Below, in pieces: positions 34,969-44,019 of a DNA stretch of 48,246 bases. The stretch's first letter is position 1. Every line of letters begins with the position of its first letter. The stretch comes from JBBSJT01 sp041691015 (lineage in GTDB: Bacteria > Chlamydiota > Chlamydiia > Chlamydiales > Parachlamydiaceae). The position numbers were made by a program, and so were the translations under genes. The notes below the pieces were generated by a model. The model ran no database searches. It saw nothing but the letters and a program-made list of their open reading frames with translations, and had not been told where the DNA came from. The stretch is from positions 1 through 48,246 of the forward strand of contig JBEPVN010000005.1 of NCBI GenBank assembly GCA_041691015.1, written 5' to 3'.

Positions 34969-37900
34969 TATTTAAATTTTTTCAAGATTGTTGAGACGTA
35001 TTTTTTCATTTCTTCAGAAAGACTCCCTGAAATATAGAGGCTATTGTAATTTATTGACAGAAGGCACTCGACGATCAACACCTTATGTCTTTTAATGTCG
35101 GCAAGGACATTGTAATGCTTTAAAAGTTCATGCAGCATGGTTTGCTGCTGTGTTAGTAACTTTTCGTTATTTGTTTTAAACATTAATTGAGGGAAAACGA
35201 AGTGATAAACCTCAAATGTAGGATCGTTTAATTCAAGGTATTTGGTAAAACTTAAGAATACTGTGAGGTAATTCAATGTATTTTCAGGAGAAAGTGAGAC
35301 CGTATTGTTTAGTAAAAAAGAATTTATACTGATTATGTTTTTGGAAAATTTTATTAGATTCTCTTTTTGGGACACTTTTGGGATCAACAATTGCATCGTT
35401 TTAATAAAGTCCAAGAGAAGATTCTCAGCAGGAATTTTATCCAATTTATAGAGTTTGAACCATACCTGATTTTCGAAAGAAAACAATAAATCAGTCATAT
35501 GATGTATGACTTCTAATAAGGTTCCTTCTTTTATTTTTATAAAATTATTTCTTGTTATTAGAAAAAATTTTGTAAATCCGGTCGTTATAAATTGTTCGAG
35601 TTCTGTGCAGCGCTCGTTTTCCTTTAAAAATAATTTGCAGCAATTTTCAAGAAGCACGGCATGCGGCAAGAGACAACCACTTTTAATCTCAAAGTGCTGA
35701 CTTTCATACAATTGTAAAGCAGAAGTAAATGTAAATCTCTGAATTCTTAAAGCGCACTCTTTTGATGCTGTATAATTAAGATTAAAAAGGGTTTTAAAAT
35801 ATTCAAAATAGGAATGATATTCGACGTATGGAATTTGTTTTCTGTGTAATAGAATTTGTTTAGTGTAAAGAGTAAATAAGTAACTGATGCTTTGAGAATG
35901 AAGTTCTTCGAGGATTGGATCATTATTTGTGATATAATTTTCTGGAGAAATCAGTATCACTTTTTGTAAGACCATGTGTAAAAAAGACATTACTTCGGTT
36001 TTTTTTAAACTTTCTAGAAATGCGGTCGTCACGATTAGTTCAAGGGCCTGTAAAAAAACTGATGGAAATTTACTTGAAAATGCAGCTTTTATAAGCTCAT
36101 TGTTTCTTGTTCCATCAGTAAATGCCGTTAAAGACGGATTTCTTTCTTTTGGATGTTCTTTGATATTCATAACGGACACTTTATAAAGAAGAAGGCCTAA
36201 ATCTTGAAGCATTCGGTCTTGGCAACTGATCAGTCTTTTGAACTCCTCAAAAAATGTTTTTTTCGAGTATTTTAAGATAACTTCTCCAGTGAGTTTATAA
36301 AGAATACAATAAAATAATTCTGTTAAATCTTGATGCTTTAAACTTTCTAAAAATTCAGGGTTTTTTTCGAGAATAGCCATATTTGCATCTTTTAGATAAA
36401 CAGTAGTCCAATTTTTTATTATATCCTGAGCTGGGATGACTATTTGACTTAAAAAAGGTATAAATTCCGGTTTTGAAATAGCAGAGAAAATTAAGGAGCT
36501 TACAGATAGCACTATAAATGGATTTCTTTCACTGCTGGAAGCTTCTATGAATAGTTTAGACCATTCCCACTGAAGGGATAAATCATCAAAATAACGGTTA
36601 AAATCGAAAGAAAGCATGTTGGATAACAAGTCTGCTTTTTTTGAAGAGCCTATCCCAAGTTGTTTAAACGATTTTTCAAGCAAGGATATTACAAGTCTAG
36701 CCCTCTCTAACTGCATTGGAGCGCTTTTATCTAGCAATTTTAAAATCTCTAAGTGATTGGCGTTGAAAAAAACATAAATAGCTTCCGTATCTTTAATTTC
36801 ATTTAAAAATAACATGAAAAGCGCAACACATTCCGGAATTTCATTCGGATTTTCGATAAAATGAGTGGTGGAAAGTTTTTTTTGTTTTATCAAATTACAA
36901 ATAAGTAACTTTAAAGGATGATGATTTGAAGTTTTGACCGCCTCTAAAAATGCTTTCCAAAGCGCAGCATCAGTGGGCATGGTTTTTTCAAGTAATTGAA
37001 AAATAAGTTTTAGATCCTTTATTGAGGGTTGTTTTTCAAGAACCGCATTTATTACTTGGCCAGTTGAGACAAGAGTTAACGTAGTTTTAAATTCCCCTAC
37101 GGCCTGGAACCAATTGTGATACTCTTGCTTGTCCAGCAATTGGTTTAAATAAGCTTGGACATAACCTGTAAAGTATTCACTAAAATTTTCGTCTTTTTTG
37201 GAATATCTTAATAAAGTGAGAGTTCCTGTCATGTCCCCTGTTTTTAAGAGGTTATCTAGCACGCTGCGCAAATTAGAAAGTTCTTCAGAAGCAAATGGAT
37301 GGGGAGCTTCCGTCGCTGCCATTTTAGAAAATAACAGAGATGCTTCCTGAGCATCGCTCTTTTCAGAAGCAACTGGATGGGGAGCTTCCGTCGCTGTCAT
37401 TTTAGAAAATAACAGAGATGCTTCCTGAACATCGCTCTTTTCAGAAGCAACTGGATGGGGAGCTTCCGTCGCTGCCATTTTAGAGAATAACAGAGATGCT
37501 TCCTGAACATCGCTCTTTAATGATTCTTTGATGATGTTATGAGCTGTTTGTCGAAATAAATGACAATCGTCTGTTGTGATGATTTTTTCTTCTAAAAGGC
37601 TAGACAATATTGTGAGAGATTGTTTTTTGTCGTTTTTGAGGTGTTCGATAATTGATAACCAATGTGTCGTCTCGTTATTAAAAAGTTCTGACGGCTTAAA
37701 AATTTCTAAAAGCATTGCAACAAACGAGGAAATTTCCTTGGACTCGTCTTTTTTGGACTCGTCTTTTAATGTTAAAAACCATTCAAGATGCATCTTAAAT
37801 ATTAATGTTCTTAAAACTATCGGAAAAGGGATTAAGAATGCGATACATAGATGCAGTACATTGACTTTTTCAATAATTGAGGCCTTTGAATTTAAGACAC

Positions 37901-40253
37901 TTTCTATAATAGGGCAATAATCTTGCTTGTCTTCCTGAATTTTTAAATTGGGAAATTTTTTAATGAGATCTATCAGGAGTTGTGGTTCATCGCTTAAAAG
38001 ATTAACAGCAACTTTCAAAACTTTTTCAACATTGCCTTGTTCCATAAGAAAAAGAATCAGATGTTTAGCAGCTTTAGTGACAGCCTCTTTTGATTCCGTA
38101 TCTAGAGAATCCTTATCAATCTTGATTAAAATTTCGTAAGTTTCTTCTTCACTTTTGGGGTTTTGCAATTGTAGTGCGTAAAGTCTGCTTAATTCTTCTT
38201 TTGTTAAGTCATGCGGTTGGGTATGTAAAAGCTCCAGCATTGTTACTTGCTGACCGATCAAACATAACGTGCTGAGATAATCTAAAAAAATTACACGAAA
38301 TTTTATTAAGAATTCATGGCATAAAGGGTATTTAAAAAGTGTGGCTCGGTTATGTCGTATAAGCTTAATTGATTCCAAACTATCATTTTGGGACGCTTCT
38401 TCAACAAATCTTTGGAGGAGGAGATGTTCTGCAATAGGATCGCCCATGTATCCAAAGACAAAAAGTTTTTCTAATTCTCCAAAAAAGCTTAATGCTTCTT
38501 TTGGGTTTTCAGTTTTGGTGCAAATTTCAACGGCAAGCTCATGGATTTTTTCATCTTCTGGATTCAAGTAATTGTTTTGAAGACTGCTTTTCATAAGGTT
38601 AAAGCTTAGCGCAACAGATGATTTTCTAATCAGATCAGAAATAAGAGTGACTAAGACTGAACGTTCATTTTGTTTCTCATCTGAAAAATGAGAGGGGCCT
38701 GTATTTCCGGAGCTTAAAATTAAGGCAGTCTTGCTGCAAATTGTCAAATAAGAATCAGAATTTGTGCGGTCCATTTTTTTACAAAGAGAGAGATAAAGGG
38801 CTGCAAAATAGCTCATGAGCAGATCATTTGAAACACTCTTTCTTAAAGACAAATTTTTTAAAAAATTAAAAGTAAATATAAGAGTTTCGTGTTTTAAGTC
38901 ATCCCTTGTTAGAATTGTTAAAATTTCCATCATTTCATTTTGGAATAAACATAAGCGATTTTTTGATTCAAACATCCCAAGAAAAAAAATCTCTCCGCAA
39001 AGTTCAATTCCTATTTTTTTCTTAAATGTTTCTTTTTGAAGAATGAGTTCTTTTACATAATTTTTAATAAACTGGATTTTGTGAATATCGCGCCCAAATG
39101 CCCATCCGAAAAGTTTTGTGCCTTCTTGCTGAAAACATAAGAAAAGATTATTATCTTCCAAGATTCTTTGAAAGCTATCCTCGGATAAAATCGAAGGAAG
39201 CAACGATTTAAATTGTAAAAGGATCGATTGATAAGTTTCTTGGGATTTTGTAAAAATCAACGAAGGGATTTTTTTTAGAAGAATTTCTTGAACAAAATTC
39301 ATTTCATATTGCGGCGTATTACGGAGAATTCTTAAACCGATGGAGATTTCTTCAATCTTATTGCTTTTGAGAAGTTTTTTTCCAAATGCTTCAATTTGAT
39401 CAAATTGCGCAGTTAAAGGTAAAGACGAAGATTTTTTTTCAGTGAATGTTTCTGTTTGAGATGTTGCAACAAGAAGAAATTCCAATACCTCTGCACAATC
39501 AAAACTTATACTAAATTCCGCCAATGCTTTTTCGATGTTATAAGGTATTTCCAAAACAAAGACCGTGGCTGCGAACTTCAGACGGAATAGTAACAAGGGA
39601 CTTGAGAGAACCTCTTCGCATGAAAGATCAAAATGTTTGCAGGTTTTATTTTCTATTAAAGCAATCCAGGAAAATACATTTAAAAAGCTTTCGATTTCAT
39701 CAAAATTTTTGTTATAATAGAGGGCAAGTGTATGGATGACATGGGTCAGCGGACAATCATCTTCAAATGAATTATAATAAAAATCTTGTACAAGCAACGC
39801 AAAAATTTCGTTCCGGCAATTATCATCCAAAGAGCGGCAAATTTGAAAAGAGATCAGGAAAGCAAACAGAGATTTTGGAAAATGTTTTTGAATTTCATTT
39901 TTTAGCGCATAAGCTATCATTTCATTTTTGAAAAGTGGTAAATTGTCCTCGAAAGGACAAGATTCAGCAGTAATTGTTTTTTCAACTTCAGCAATAATGT
40001 TTTGCAAGTAGATGATAAAATCTGTTTTATTTTGAAGAGCAGGTTCTTTTATTTCCTCAGTGCGGGGTTCCAGATTTTTGACCGGTTCTTTTGAAGCCGG
40101 CTTAAATTCACGGGCATTTGGATTTAGAGAAACACGTAGCATACGGGATGCTAGATTCGTTTCGTCTTCTGAAGAGGACTCCTCATCGAAATTAGAAGGG
40201 TCCACATAATAGGGTATGGGTCTAAAATAAATCGGCACTAAGAAATGAGACAT
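34968..40253 (-). CDS. Giant alpha-helical protein B (1761 residues)
   Basis: No family recognised. It begins MSHFLVPIYFRPIPYYVDPS followed by an acidic stretch (NFDEESSSEDET) and a proline/glutamate-rich linker to about residue 85. The rest is helical and leucine-rich, with TPR-like passages (for example EETYEILIKIDKDSLDTES and GNVEKVLKVAVNLL). Around residues 912-989 three tandem 26-residue units occur (QEASLLFSKMAATEAPHP core). No signal peptide or membrane span is evident. AAGG lies five bases before the ATG; a TATAAT (minus strand, 40291-40296) lies about 40 bases upstream with no good -35. It is the first gene of the two-gene unit with protein A. I see no direct similarity between A and B beyond overall composition. 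Confidence 0.8.
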   Translation of the reverse strand: MSHFLVPIYFRPIPYYVDPSNFDEESSSEDETNLASRMLRVSLNPNAREFKPASKEPVKNLEPRTEEIKEPALQNKTDFIIYLQNIIAEVEKTITAESCPFEDNLPLFKNEMIAYALKNEIQKHFPKSLFAFLISFQICRSLDDNCRNEIFALLVQDFYYNSFEDDCPLTHVIHTLALYYNKNFDEIESFLNVFSWIALIENKTCKHFDLSCEEVLSSPLLLFRLKFAATVFVLEIPYNIEKALAEFSISFDCAEVLEFLLVATSQTETFTEKKSSSLPLTAQFDQIEAFGKKLLKSNKIEEISIGLRILRNTPQYEMNFVQEILLKKIPSLIFTKSQETYQSILLQFKSLLPSILSEDSFQRILEDNNLFLCFQQEGTKLFGWAFGRDIHKIQFIKNYVKELILQKETFKKKIGIELCGEIFFLGMFESKNRLCLFQNEMMEILTILTRDDLKHETLIFTFNFLKNLSLRKSVSNDLLMSYFAALYLSLCKKMDRTNSDSYLTICSKTALILSSGNTGPSHFSDEKQNERSVLVTLISDLIRKSSVALSFNLMKSSLQNNYLNPEDEKIHELAVEICTKTENPKEALSFFGELEKLFVFGYMGDPIAEHLLLQRFVEEASQNDSLESIKLIRHNRATLFKYPLCHEFLIKFRVIFLDYLSTLCLIGQQVTMLELLHTQPHDLTKEELSRLYALQLQNPKSEEETYEILIKIDKDSLDTESKEAVTKAAKHLILFLMEQGNVEKVLKVAVNLLSDEPQLLIDLIKKFPNLKIQEDKQDYCPIIESVLNSKASIIEKVNVLHLCIAFLIPFPIVLRTLIFKMHLEWFLTLKDESKKDESKEISSFVAMLLEIFKPSELFNNETTHWLSIIEHLKNDKKQSLTILSSLLEEKIITTDDCHLFRQTAHNIIKESLKSDVQEASLLFSKMAATEAPHPVASEKSDVQEASLLFSKMTATEAPHPVASEKSDAQEASLLFSKMAATEAPHPFASEELSNLRSVLDNLLKTGDMTGTLTLLRYSKKDENFSEYFTGYVQAYLNQLLDKQEYHNWFQAVGEFKTTLTLVSTGQVINAVLEKQPSIKDLKLIFQLLEKTMPTDAALWKAFLEAVKTSNHHPLKLLICNLIKQKKLSTTHFIENPNEIPECVALFMLFLNEIKDTEAIYVFFNANHLEILKLLDKSAPMQLERARLVISLLEKSFKQLGIGSSKKADLLSNMLSFDFNRYFDDLSLQWEWSKLFIEASSSERNPFIVLSVSSLIFSAISKPEFIPFLSQIVIPAQDIIKNWTTVYLKDANMAILEKNPEFLESLKHQDLTELFYCILYKLTGEVILKYSKKTFFEEFKRLISCQDRMLQDLGLLLYKVSVMNIKEHPKERNPSLTAFTDGTRNNELIKAAFSSKFPSVFLQALELIVTTAFLESLKKTEVMSFLHMVLQKVILISPENYITNNDPILEELHSQSISYLFTLYTKQILLHRKQIPYVEYHSYFEYFKTLFNLNYTASKECALRIQRFTFTSALQLYESQHFEIKSGCLLPHAVLLENCCKLFLKENERCTELEQFITTGFTKFFLITRNNFIKIKEGTLLEVIHHMTDLLFSFENQVWFKLYKLDKIPAENLLLDFIKTMQLLIPKVSQKENLIKFSKNIISINSFLLNNTVSLSPENTLNYLTVFLSFTKYLELNDPTFEVYHFVFPQLMFKTNNEKLLTQQQTMLHELLKHYNVLADIKRHKVLIVECLLSINYNSLYISGSLSEEMKKYVSTILKKFK
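37284..37517 (-). repeat. Three tandem 78-bp repeats inside giant protein B
   Basis: Units at 37284-37361, 37362-37439 and 37440-37517 are nearly identical (one to three differences each), in frame, each coding 26 residues of the form KSDVQEASLLFSKMAATEAP plus HPVASE. The near-identity points to recent duplication or ongoing homogenisation. The unit is a predicted helix followed by a Pro-rich turn. Confidence 0.95.
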
Positions 40254-40422
40254 GTTTACCTTGAAATTTAACTGGACATAGATTAATGAGATTATATATG
40301 TTAGAGCAAATTGAGTTATATGAGATCATTTTTCATTTAATAGAGATCGAAGTTTAGCGATTTTTCCTTTTAATTGGAATCACTATTTTTAATTAAAATC
40401 AGTTTTATAGAGGAAATATAAA

Positions 40423-40788
40423 ATGCCATTGAAGAAAACAGAAGTAACAAAGTTTAAAAAGAAACTGGAAGATTTAAAAAACCAACTAACGCACTCTTTA
40501 AAAGGTTCTACTGCTGAAGTAAAAAAACCGGATGAAGCTACAGGGTATTCACAGCACCAGGCAGATCAAGGAACGGATGATTTTGACCGTACAATCAGTT
40601 TGGAAGTGACTAGCCGCGAATATGGAATCTTAAGACAGATAGAGCGTGCTTTGGAAAAAATCGATGATGAAACATACGGAATCTGTGATATCACAGGAGA
40701 AGATATTCCGCTGCCGCGTTTAGAAGCTGTGCCCTACGCGACGATGACTGTTAAAGCGCAGGAACAACTTGAAAAGGGACTGCTCTAA
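40423..40788 (+). CDS. dksA: DksA/TraR-family transcription factor with degenerate zinc finger
   Basis: DksA-type proteins enter the RNA polymerase secondary channel and modulate initiation, often with ppGpp. Seen: a coiled-coil N-terminal region, the tip motif TDDFDRTI (DxxDR, with Thr where E. coli has Ala) and the C-terminal GEDIPLPRLEAVPYATM. Of the four zinc cysteines expected in C-x2-C-x17-C-x2-C, only Cys88 is kept; the others are Thr91, Thr109 and Ala112, so zinc binding is unlikely. The 121-residue length is short for DksA (about 150). GAGGAAA precedes the ATG. It is followed 12 bases later by lspA, the same pairing as in Chlamydia. Confidence 0.9.
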   Translation: MPLKKTEVTKFKKKLEDLKNQLTHSLKGSTAEVKKPDEATGYSQHQADQGTDDFDRTISLEVTSREYGILRQIERALEKIDDETYGICDITGEDIPLPRLEAVPYATMTVKAQEQLEKGLL

Positions 40789-40800
40789 AAACCTTGGGTT

Positions 40801-41337
40801 ATGATGATGACAGCAATCAATAAAAGCAGCAAAAAGACAGTTTTAGCCCTTATATTGGGCTTTTTTGTTTTGACGGCAGATTTTTTTACGAAATATTATA
40901 CTCAGCAAAATATCCCCATGATGTACTACAATTCCTATCCCTACGGTGGGTTTGGAATTTTTAAAAACTTTTTCGGGGTTGAATTTTCCATTGTGCATGC
41001 CACAAATAAAGGGGCTGCCTTAGGGATGTTTGCTGATTTTCAGACCTATTTAATTGGTTTTAGAATTCTCTTAATTGCAGGCTTAATTCTCTATTTATTA
41101 TTTTATAACAAAAATAAAAATGTGATTTTACCGATGATATTGGTAGCTTTTGGAGCATTTGGTAATATCCTGGATTATTTTTTGTATGGGCATGTTGTCG
41201 ATATGCTTCATTTTGTTTTCTTGGGTTATAGTTTCCCTGTTTTTAATGTTGCCGATACGGCAATATGCATCGGAATTTTTTGGCTGCTTATCGCTACAAG
41301 CTTCGATCAAAACTTAAAAGAAACTAAATTGCTCTAA
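40801..41337 (+). CDS. lspA: Lipoprotein signal peptidase (signal peptidase II)
   Basis: LspA is the inner-membrane aspartyl protease that removes the signal peptide from prolipoproteins after diacylglyceryl transfer. The 178-residue protein has four hydrophobic helices. Seen: VHATNKGAALGMF (motif with Asn69), GNILDYFLYGHVVDMLHF and FPVFNVADTAICIGIF. By comparison with characterised LspA the catalytic pair should be Asp134 (VVDM) and Asp152 (NVADTAI). The conserved Arg of the GNxxDR motif is Tyr126 here. The gene follows dksA closely, and its last codons and stop are the outer arm of the palindrome that follows. Confidence 0.94.
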   Translation: MMMTAINKSSKKTVLALILGFFVLTADFFTKYYTQQNIPMMYYNSYPYGGFGIFKNFFGVEFSIVHATNKGAALGMFADFQTYLIGFRILLIAGLILYLLFYNKNKNVILPMILVAFGAFGNILDYFLYGHVVDMLHFVFLGYSFPVFNVADTAICIGIFWLLIATSFDQNLKETKLL

Positions 41338-41351
41338 GAACATGAAGGAAA

Positions 41352-41450
41352 GGTGCAAGCTTTTTTTCAACGCAGAGGCGCAAAGCTTCTTTAAATGGAA
41401 CAACTCTACAAAGAAGCTTTGCGCCTCTGCGTTGAAAAAAAGCTTGCACC
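41352..41450. repeat. Near-perfect long palindrome after lspA
   Basis: Arms at 41352-41392 and 41410-41450 (41 bases each) are essentially exact complements with a 17-base loop. The arm includes CAACGCAGAGGCGCAAAGC. Pairing continues outward: TTGCTCTAA at the lspA stop mirrors TTAGAGCAA at 41454-41462. The right part is related to 29545-29585. It would form a very stable stem and could end the dksA-lspA transcript. Confidence 0.9.
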
Positions 41451-41485
41451 GGTTTAGAGCAATCTGAGGTTAAAGTCTTTCAACA

Positions 41486-42205
41486 ATGGAGGTTGTTATT
41501 TCTGTTCCGAATTTGATACGCACAAGCACCCTTAAAGATGAGGGTCTATACCAGGTTTCAAAATGGCTTTCTTTCCAGGTTCTTATCGACCCTGATGAAA
41601 TGATAAATTTGTTAGATGAACTTCAAGGCATCTACATTTGCATCACAGGCCAAATTTATACGCCTGGTAACGAAATCCTTTCATCCGATCAATTTTTAAG
41701 CGTTTATGCTGCCTACATTGAGGGCATAAAGCAGGGTAAGTTACTTGAAGAGTCTTTTTATCGCTCATTTTTTTCCTCTGTTTTTACAAAGTCTTTAGAT
41801 CATGTCTACAAGGTTAAAATCTCAGAAGATCAATTTTTGCTAAGGGTGTCCAAACCTGTTTTACAACTTCAAGCGCACCGCATGCACTACTCAGATCTTG
41901 ACGGAAAATTCCGGCCCATGATTTTTGGCGCTGATAGCATCCATTGGGGCATTCAATTTTCCTATCCGCAAATTTTTCAGGACAATCAAACAAAGGAAAT
42001 TGTGAATGTTTTAAAGGATTTAAACTTTCCAAATACTGAAATTTATCATATCTTACAAAAATGGATCCGGAAAAATACAATTCCAACCCCATTTGTGATC
42101 GGAGATAAAAAAATAAATAGTCCCATAAGAATTGGAAAAAATTGTTTACCATGGATCAATCAACATCCCCAACTTATTGAAAGAGGTTTAAAAGTCATTC
42201 CATGA
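41486..42205 (+). CDS. Hypothetical protein, 239 residues, upstream of cinA
   Basis: No named family recognised. It is soluble, without signal peptide or membrane helix. Seen: an N-terminal strand pair (VVISVPNLIRTSTLKDEGLY), a middle helical part (LLDELQGIYICITGQIYTPG, FLSVYAAYIEGIKQGKL), then a strand-rich end with DGKFRPMIFGADSIHWGIQF and GDKKINSPIRIGKNCLPW. Its stop overlaps the cinA start by four bases (ATGA), so the two are coupled. The possible ribosome-binding site GAGGTT lies about 14 bases upstream of the ATG and is contributed by the repeat around 41434-41475. It may be a conserved chlamydial protein of unknown role. Confidence 0.68.
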   Translation: MEVVISVPNLIRTSTLKDEGLYQVSKWLSFQVLIDPDEMINLLDELQGIYICITGQIYTPGNEILSSDQFLSVYAAYIEGIKQGKLLEESFYRSFFSSVFTKSLDHVYKVKISEDQFLLRVSKPVLQLQAHRMHYSDLDGKFRPMIFGADSIHWGIQFSYPQIFQDNQTKEIVNVLKDLNFPNTEIYHILQKWIRKNTIPTPFVIGDKKINSPIRIGKNCLPWINQHPQLIERGLKVIP

Positions 42206-43410
42206 CAATTGAAGTGATCGCAATCGGCTCAGAACTATTATCCGGGTTTTCCATAAATACAAATGCCGCTTTTATCGGAAAAACATTAAAATTAGCAGGT
42301 TTTAGAGTAAGCAGGCAGACAGTTATTCCAGATGATCCAAACGAAATACAAAACGCCTTTGAAAAAGCTTTAAAAAGATCCTCTGTTGTGATTGTGACAG
42401 GAGGTCTTGGACCGACTCTTGATGATATCACAAAAACTGTAGCTGCTGATTTTTTTGAGTCAGCTTGTATTTATGATGAAAAAATTGCAGAAGACTTAAA
42501 AAAACGTTTTGGTAATATTACAACCCTTGAATCTCAAGCAAGTATTCCGGAAAATGCAATTCCTATCTTAAACACGGTAGGAACAGCCCCCGGATTAATT
42601 TTTGACAAAAATGGATCAAAACTTATTCTGCTTCCCGGTGTTCCAAAAGAGATGGAATCGATGATGGATGAGGTAGTTGCTGTATTGGAGGATCATTTTA
42701 AAGAAAAGATCCAGTACCATCAACAAATAATCCATCTCTACCATATTTATGAATCAGAAGTCGATCCAACGCTTGAAATACTCAAAAAAAAATATGAAGG
42801 AATTGAGTTTGGGATTTATCCTGGATATGGAAAATTAAGCGTAGTCGCAGGCTCCTATGATTTGGAATTATTGGAGAATTGTTTAATTCCATTAAAAGAG
42901 AAATTTAAATCCCATTTACTTGAATTTGAAACAGGATTGATTGAAGGAGCTCTTTTAGAGAAGTTTATCGCCAAAAAACTTGTTTTGAGCGTAGCTGAAT
43001 CTTGTACCGGCGGAAAAATATCTGCCAAGCTAACCTCTGTTTCCAGAGCTTCTGAATATTTTTTAGGTTCCATAGTCTGTTACTCTAATTTTTTAAAAAC
43101 AAGACTTCTTTCTATTCCAAATGAGCTTTTAGAAACAAAAGGAGCCGTTTCCAAAGAATGCGTTGAAAAAATGGCCTTGAATCTTCTTGAGATGACAGGA
43201 TCCGATTATTCTTTATCCGTATCAGGGATTGCAGGACCCCTTGGAGGATCTATTGATAAGCCGATAGGTACTGTATTTGGGGCAATTGCAAAAAAAGGAA
43301 GTTCCGTTACTTCCTTTGAATTACATTTGCTTGGCACCCGCAATCAGATTATAGAAACAACAGTCAATATTTTGCTTTTTGAGCTATATACCGAAGTGAA
43401 CAAACTTTAA
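42202..43410 (+). CDS. cinA: CinA family protein (competence/damage-inducible, NMN amidohydrolase-type)
   Basis: CinA proteins combine an N-terminal MoaB/MogA-like (COG1058) domain with a C-terminal PncC-type nicotinamide-nucleotide amidohydrolase domain that recycles pyridine nucleotides. Seen in order: IEVIAIGSELLSGFSINTNA, VTGGLGPTLDDITK, TAPGLIF, LPGVPKEMESMM, then the C-terminal AESCTGGKISAKLTSVS (residues 265-281), SEYFLGSIVCYSN and SVSGIAGPLGGSIDKPIGTV. The 402-residue length is normal and both domains look intact. The start overlaps the upstream hypothetical gene by four bases. Confidence 0.94.
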   Translation: MTIEVIAIGSELLSGFSINTNAAFIGKTLKLAGFRVSRQTVIPDDPNEIQNAFEKALKRSSVVIVTGGLGPTLDDITKTVAADFFESACIYDEKIAEDLKKRFGNITTLESQASIPENAIPILNTVGTAPGLIFDKNGSKLILLPGVPKEMESMMDEVVAVLEDHFKEKIQYHQQIIHLYHIYESEVDPTLEILKKKYEGIEFGIYPGYGKLSVVAGSYDLELLENCLIPLKEKFKSHLLEFETGLIEGALLEKFIAKKLVLSVAESCTGGKISAKLTSVSRASEYFLGSIVCYSNFLKTRLLSIPNELLETKGAVSKECVEKMALNLLEMTGSDYSLSVSGIAGPLGGSIDKPIGTVFGAIAKKGSSVTSFELHLLGTRNQIIETTVNILLFELYTEVNKL

Positions 43411-43413
43411 AAA

Positions 43414-43875
43414 TTAAAATAATAGTAAGCTAAGTTGATAGCTCAAATGTAGAACAGGCCTACTTGTGAGTACATTAAAAACCAAAACAAAAAATGTCCA
43501 ATTTGAAATGCTTTTTGGACGAATAAATTTTAAACAAATGGCTAAGCATGCAAAATTTAGCGCTGCAATGCTTAAAACATGTTTTGGATGCCAAGGATTG
43601 ACTTCAAAGAGAATTCTTTTTCCAAATTCCATTTCTGTAACTCCAAAAAATCCAGCGATTGCTAAAATAAGCCATATGCCTTCGCGCGTAATAATTGTGC
43701 TTAGAAAAATCGAAATTTGTGAGAATATATAAGCTGCGGAAAATATTTTACTATTTTTTGACTTAATGCAAAGAAAATAAAATTCAATGATCCCGAATAA
43801 AAACGTAAAGGTGCTGGCAGCAATTTTAAGGTTTTCTTTGATCATTAACTGATTAAAAAGTGTTGTAATGTCCAT
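43414..43875 (-). CDS. Small polytopic membrane protein
   Basis: A 153-residue hydrophobic protein with four predicted transmembrane helices (about residues 18-38, 45-62, 66-82 and 100-118) and a final hydrophobic stretch. No family recognised with confidence. Some histidines and tryptophans lie in short loops (NPWHPKHVL). It is convergent with cinA, the two stops being four bases apart, and divergent from the SpoU-type methyltransferase. No clear ribosome-binding site was found. A coincidental frame is unlikely given its consistent hydrophobic pattern and full length. Confidence 0.6.
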   Translation of the reverse strand: MDITTLFNQLMIKENLKIAASTFTFLFGIIEFYFLCIKSKNSKIFSAAYIFSQISIFLSTIITREGIWLILAIAGFFGVTEMEFGKRILFEVNPWHPKHVLSIAALNFACLAICLKFIRPKSISNWTFFVLVFNVLTSRPVLHLSYQLSLLLF

Positions 43876-43967
43876 TTATATAAAGAATCCCTTCTAAAAG
43901 CTTGAGATTATACTATTATTGCCTGTTTAAATCAAGTTTTTAACCTTTAAGTCATAGGTTTATTATC

Positions 43968-43997
43968 TTGCAGAAATTCCTTTAATTTTGTTATAAT
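43968..43997 (+). promoter_or_regulatory. Candidate promoter of the SpoU-type methyltransferase gene
   Basis: TTGCAG (43968-43973) and TATAAT (43992-43997) are separated by 18 bases; the ATG of the methyltransferase is at 44020, so the 5' leader would be short. It would serve the methyltransferase/pseudouridine-synthase pair. Confidence 0.5.
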
Positions 43998-44019
43998 TCA
44001 GGGCAAAAAAGAGAATATC

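Noticed and set aside
37284..37517. Possible CRISPR or intergenic repeat
   Set aside because: The three 78-bp units are head-to-tail without spacers and are in frame within giant protein B.
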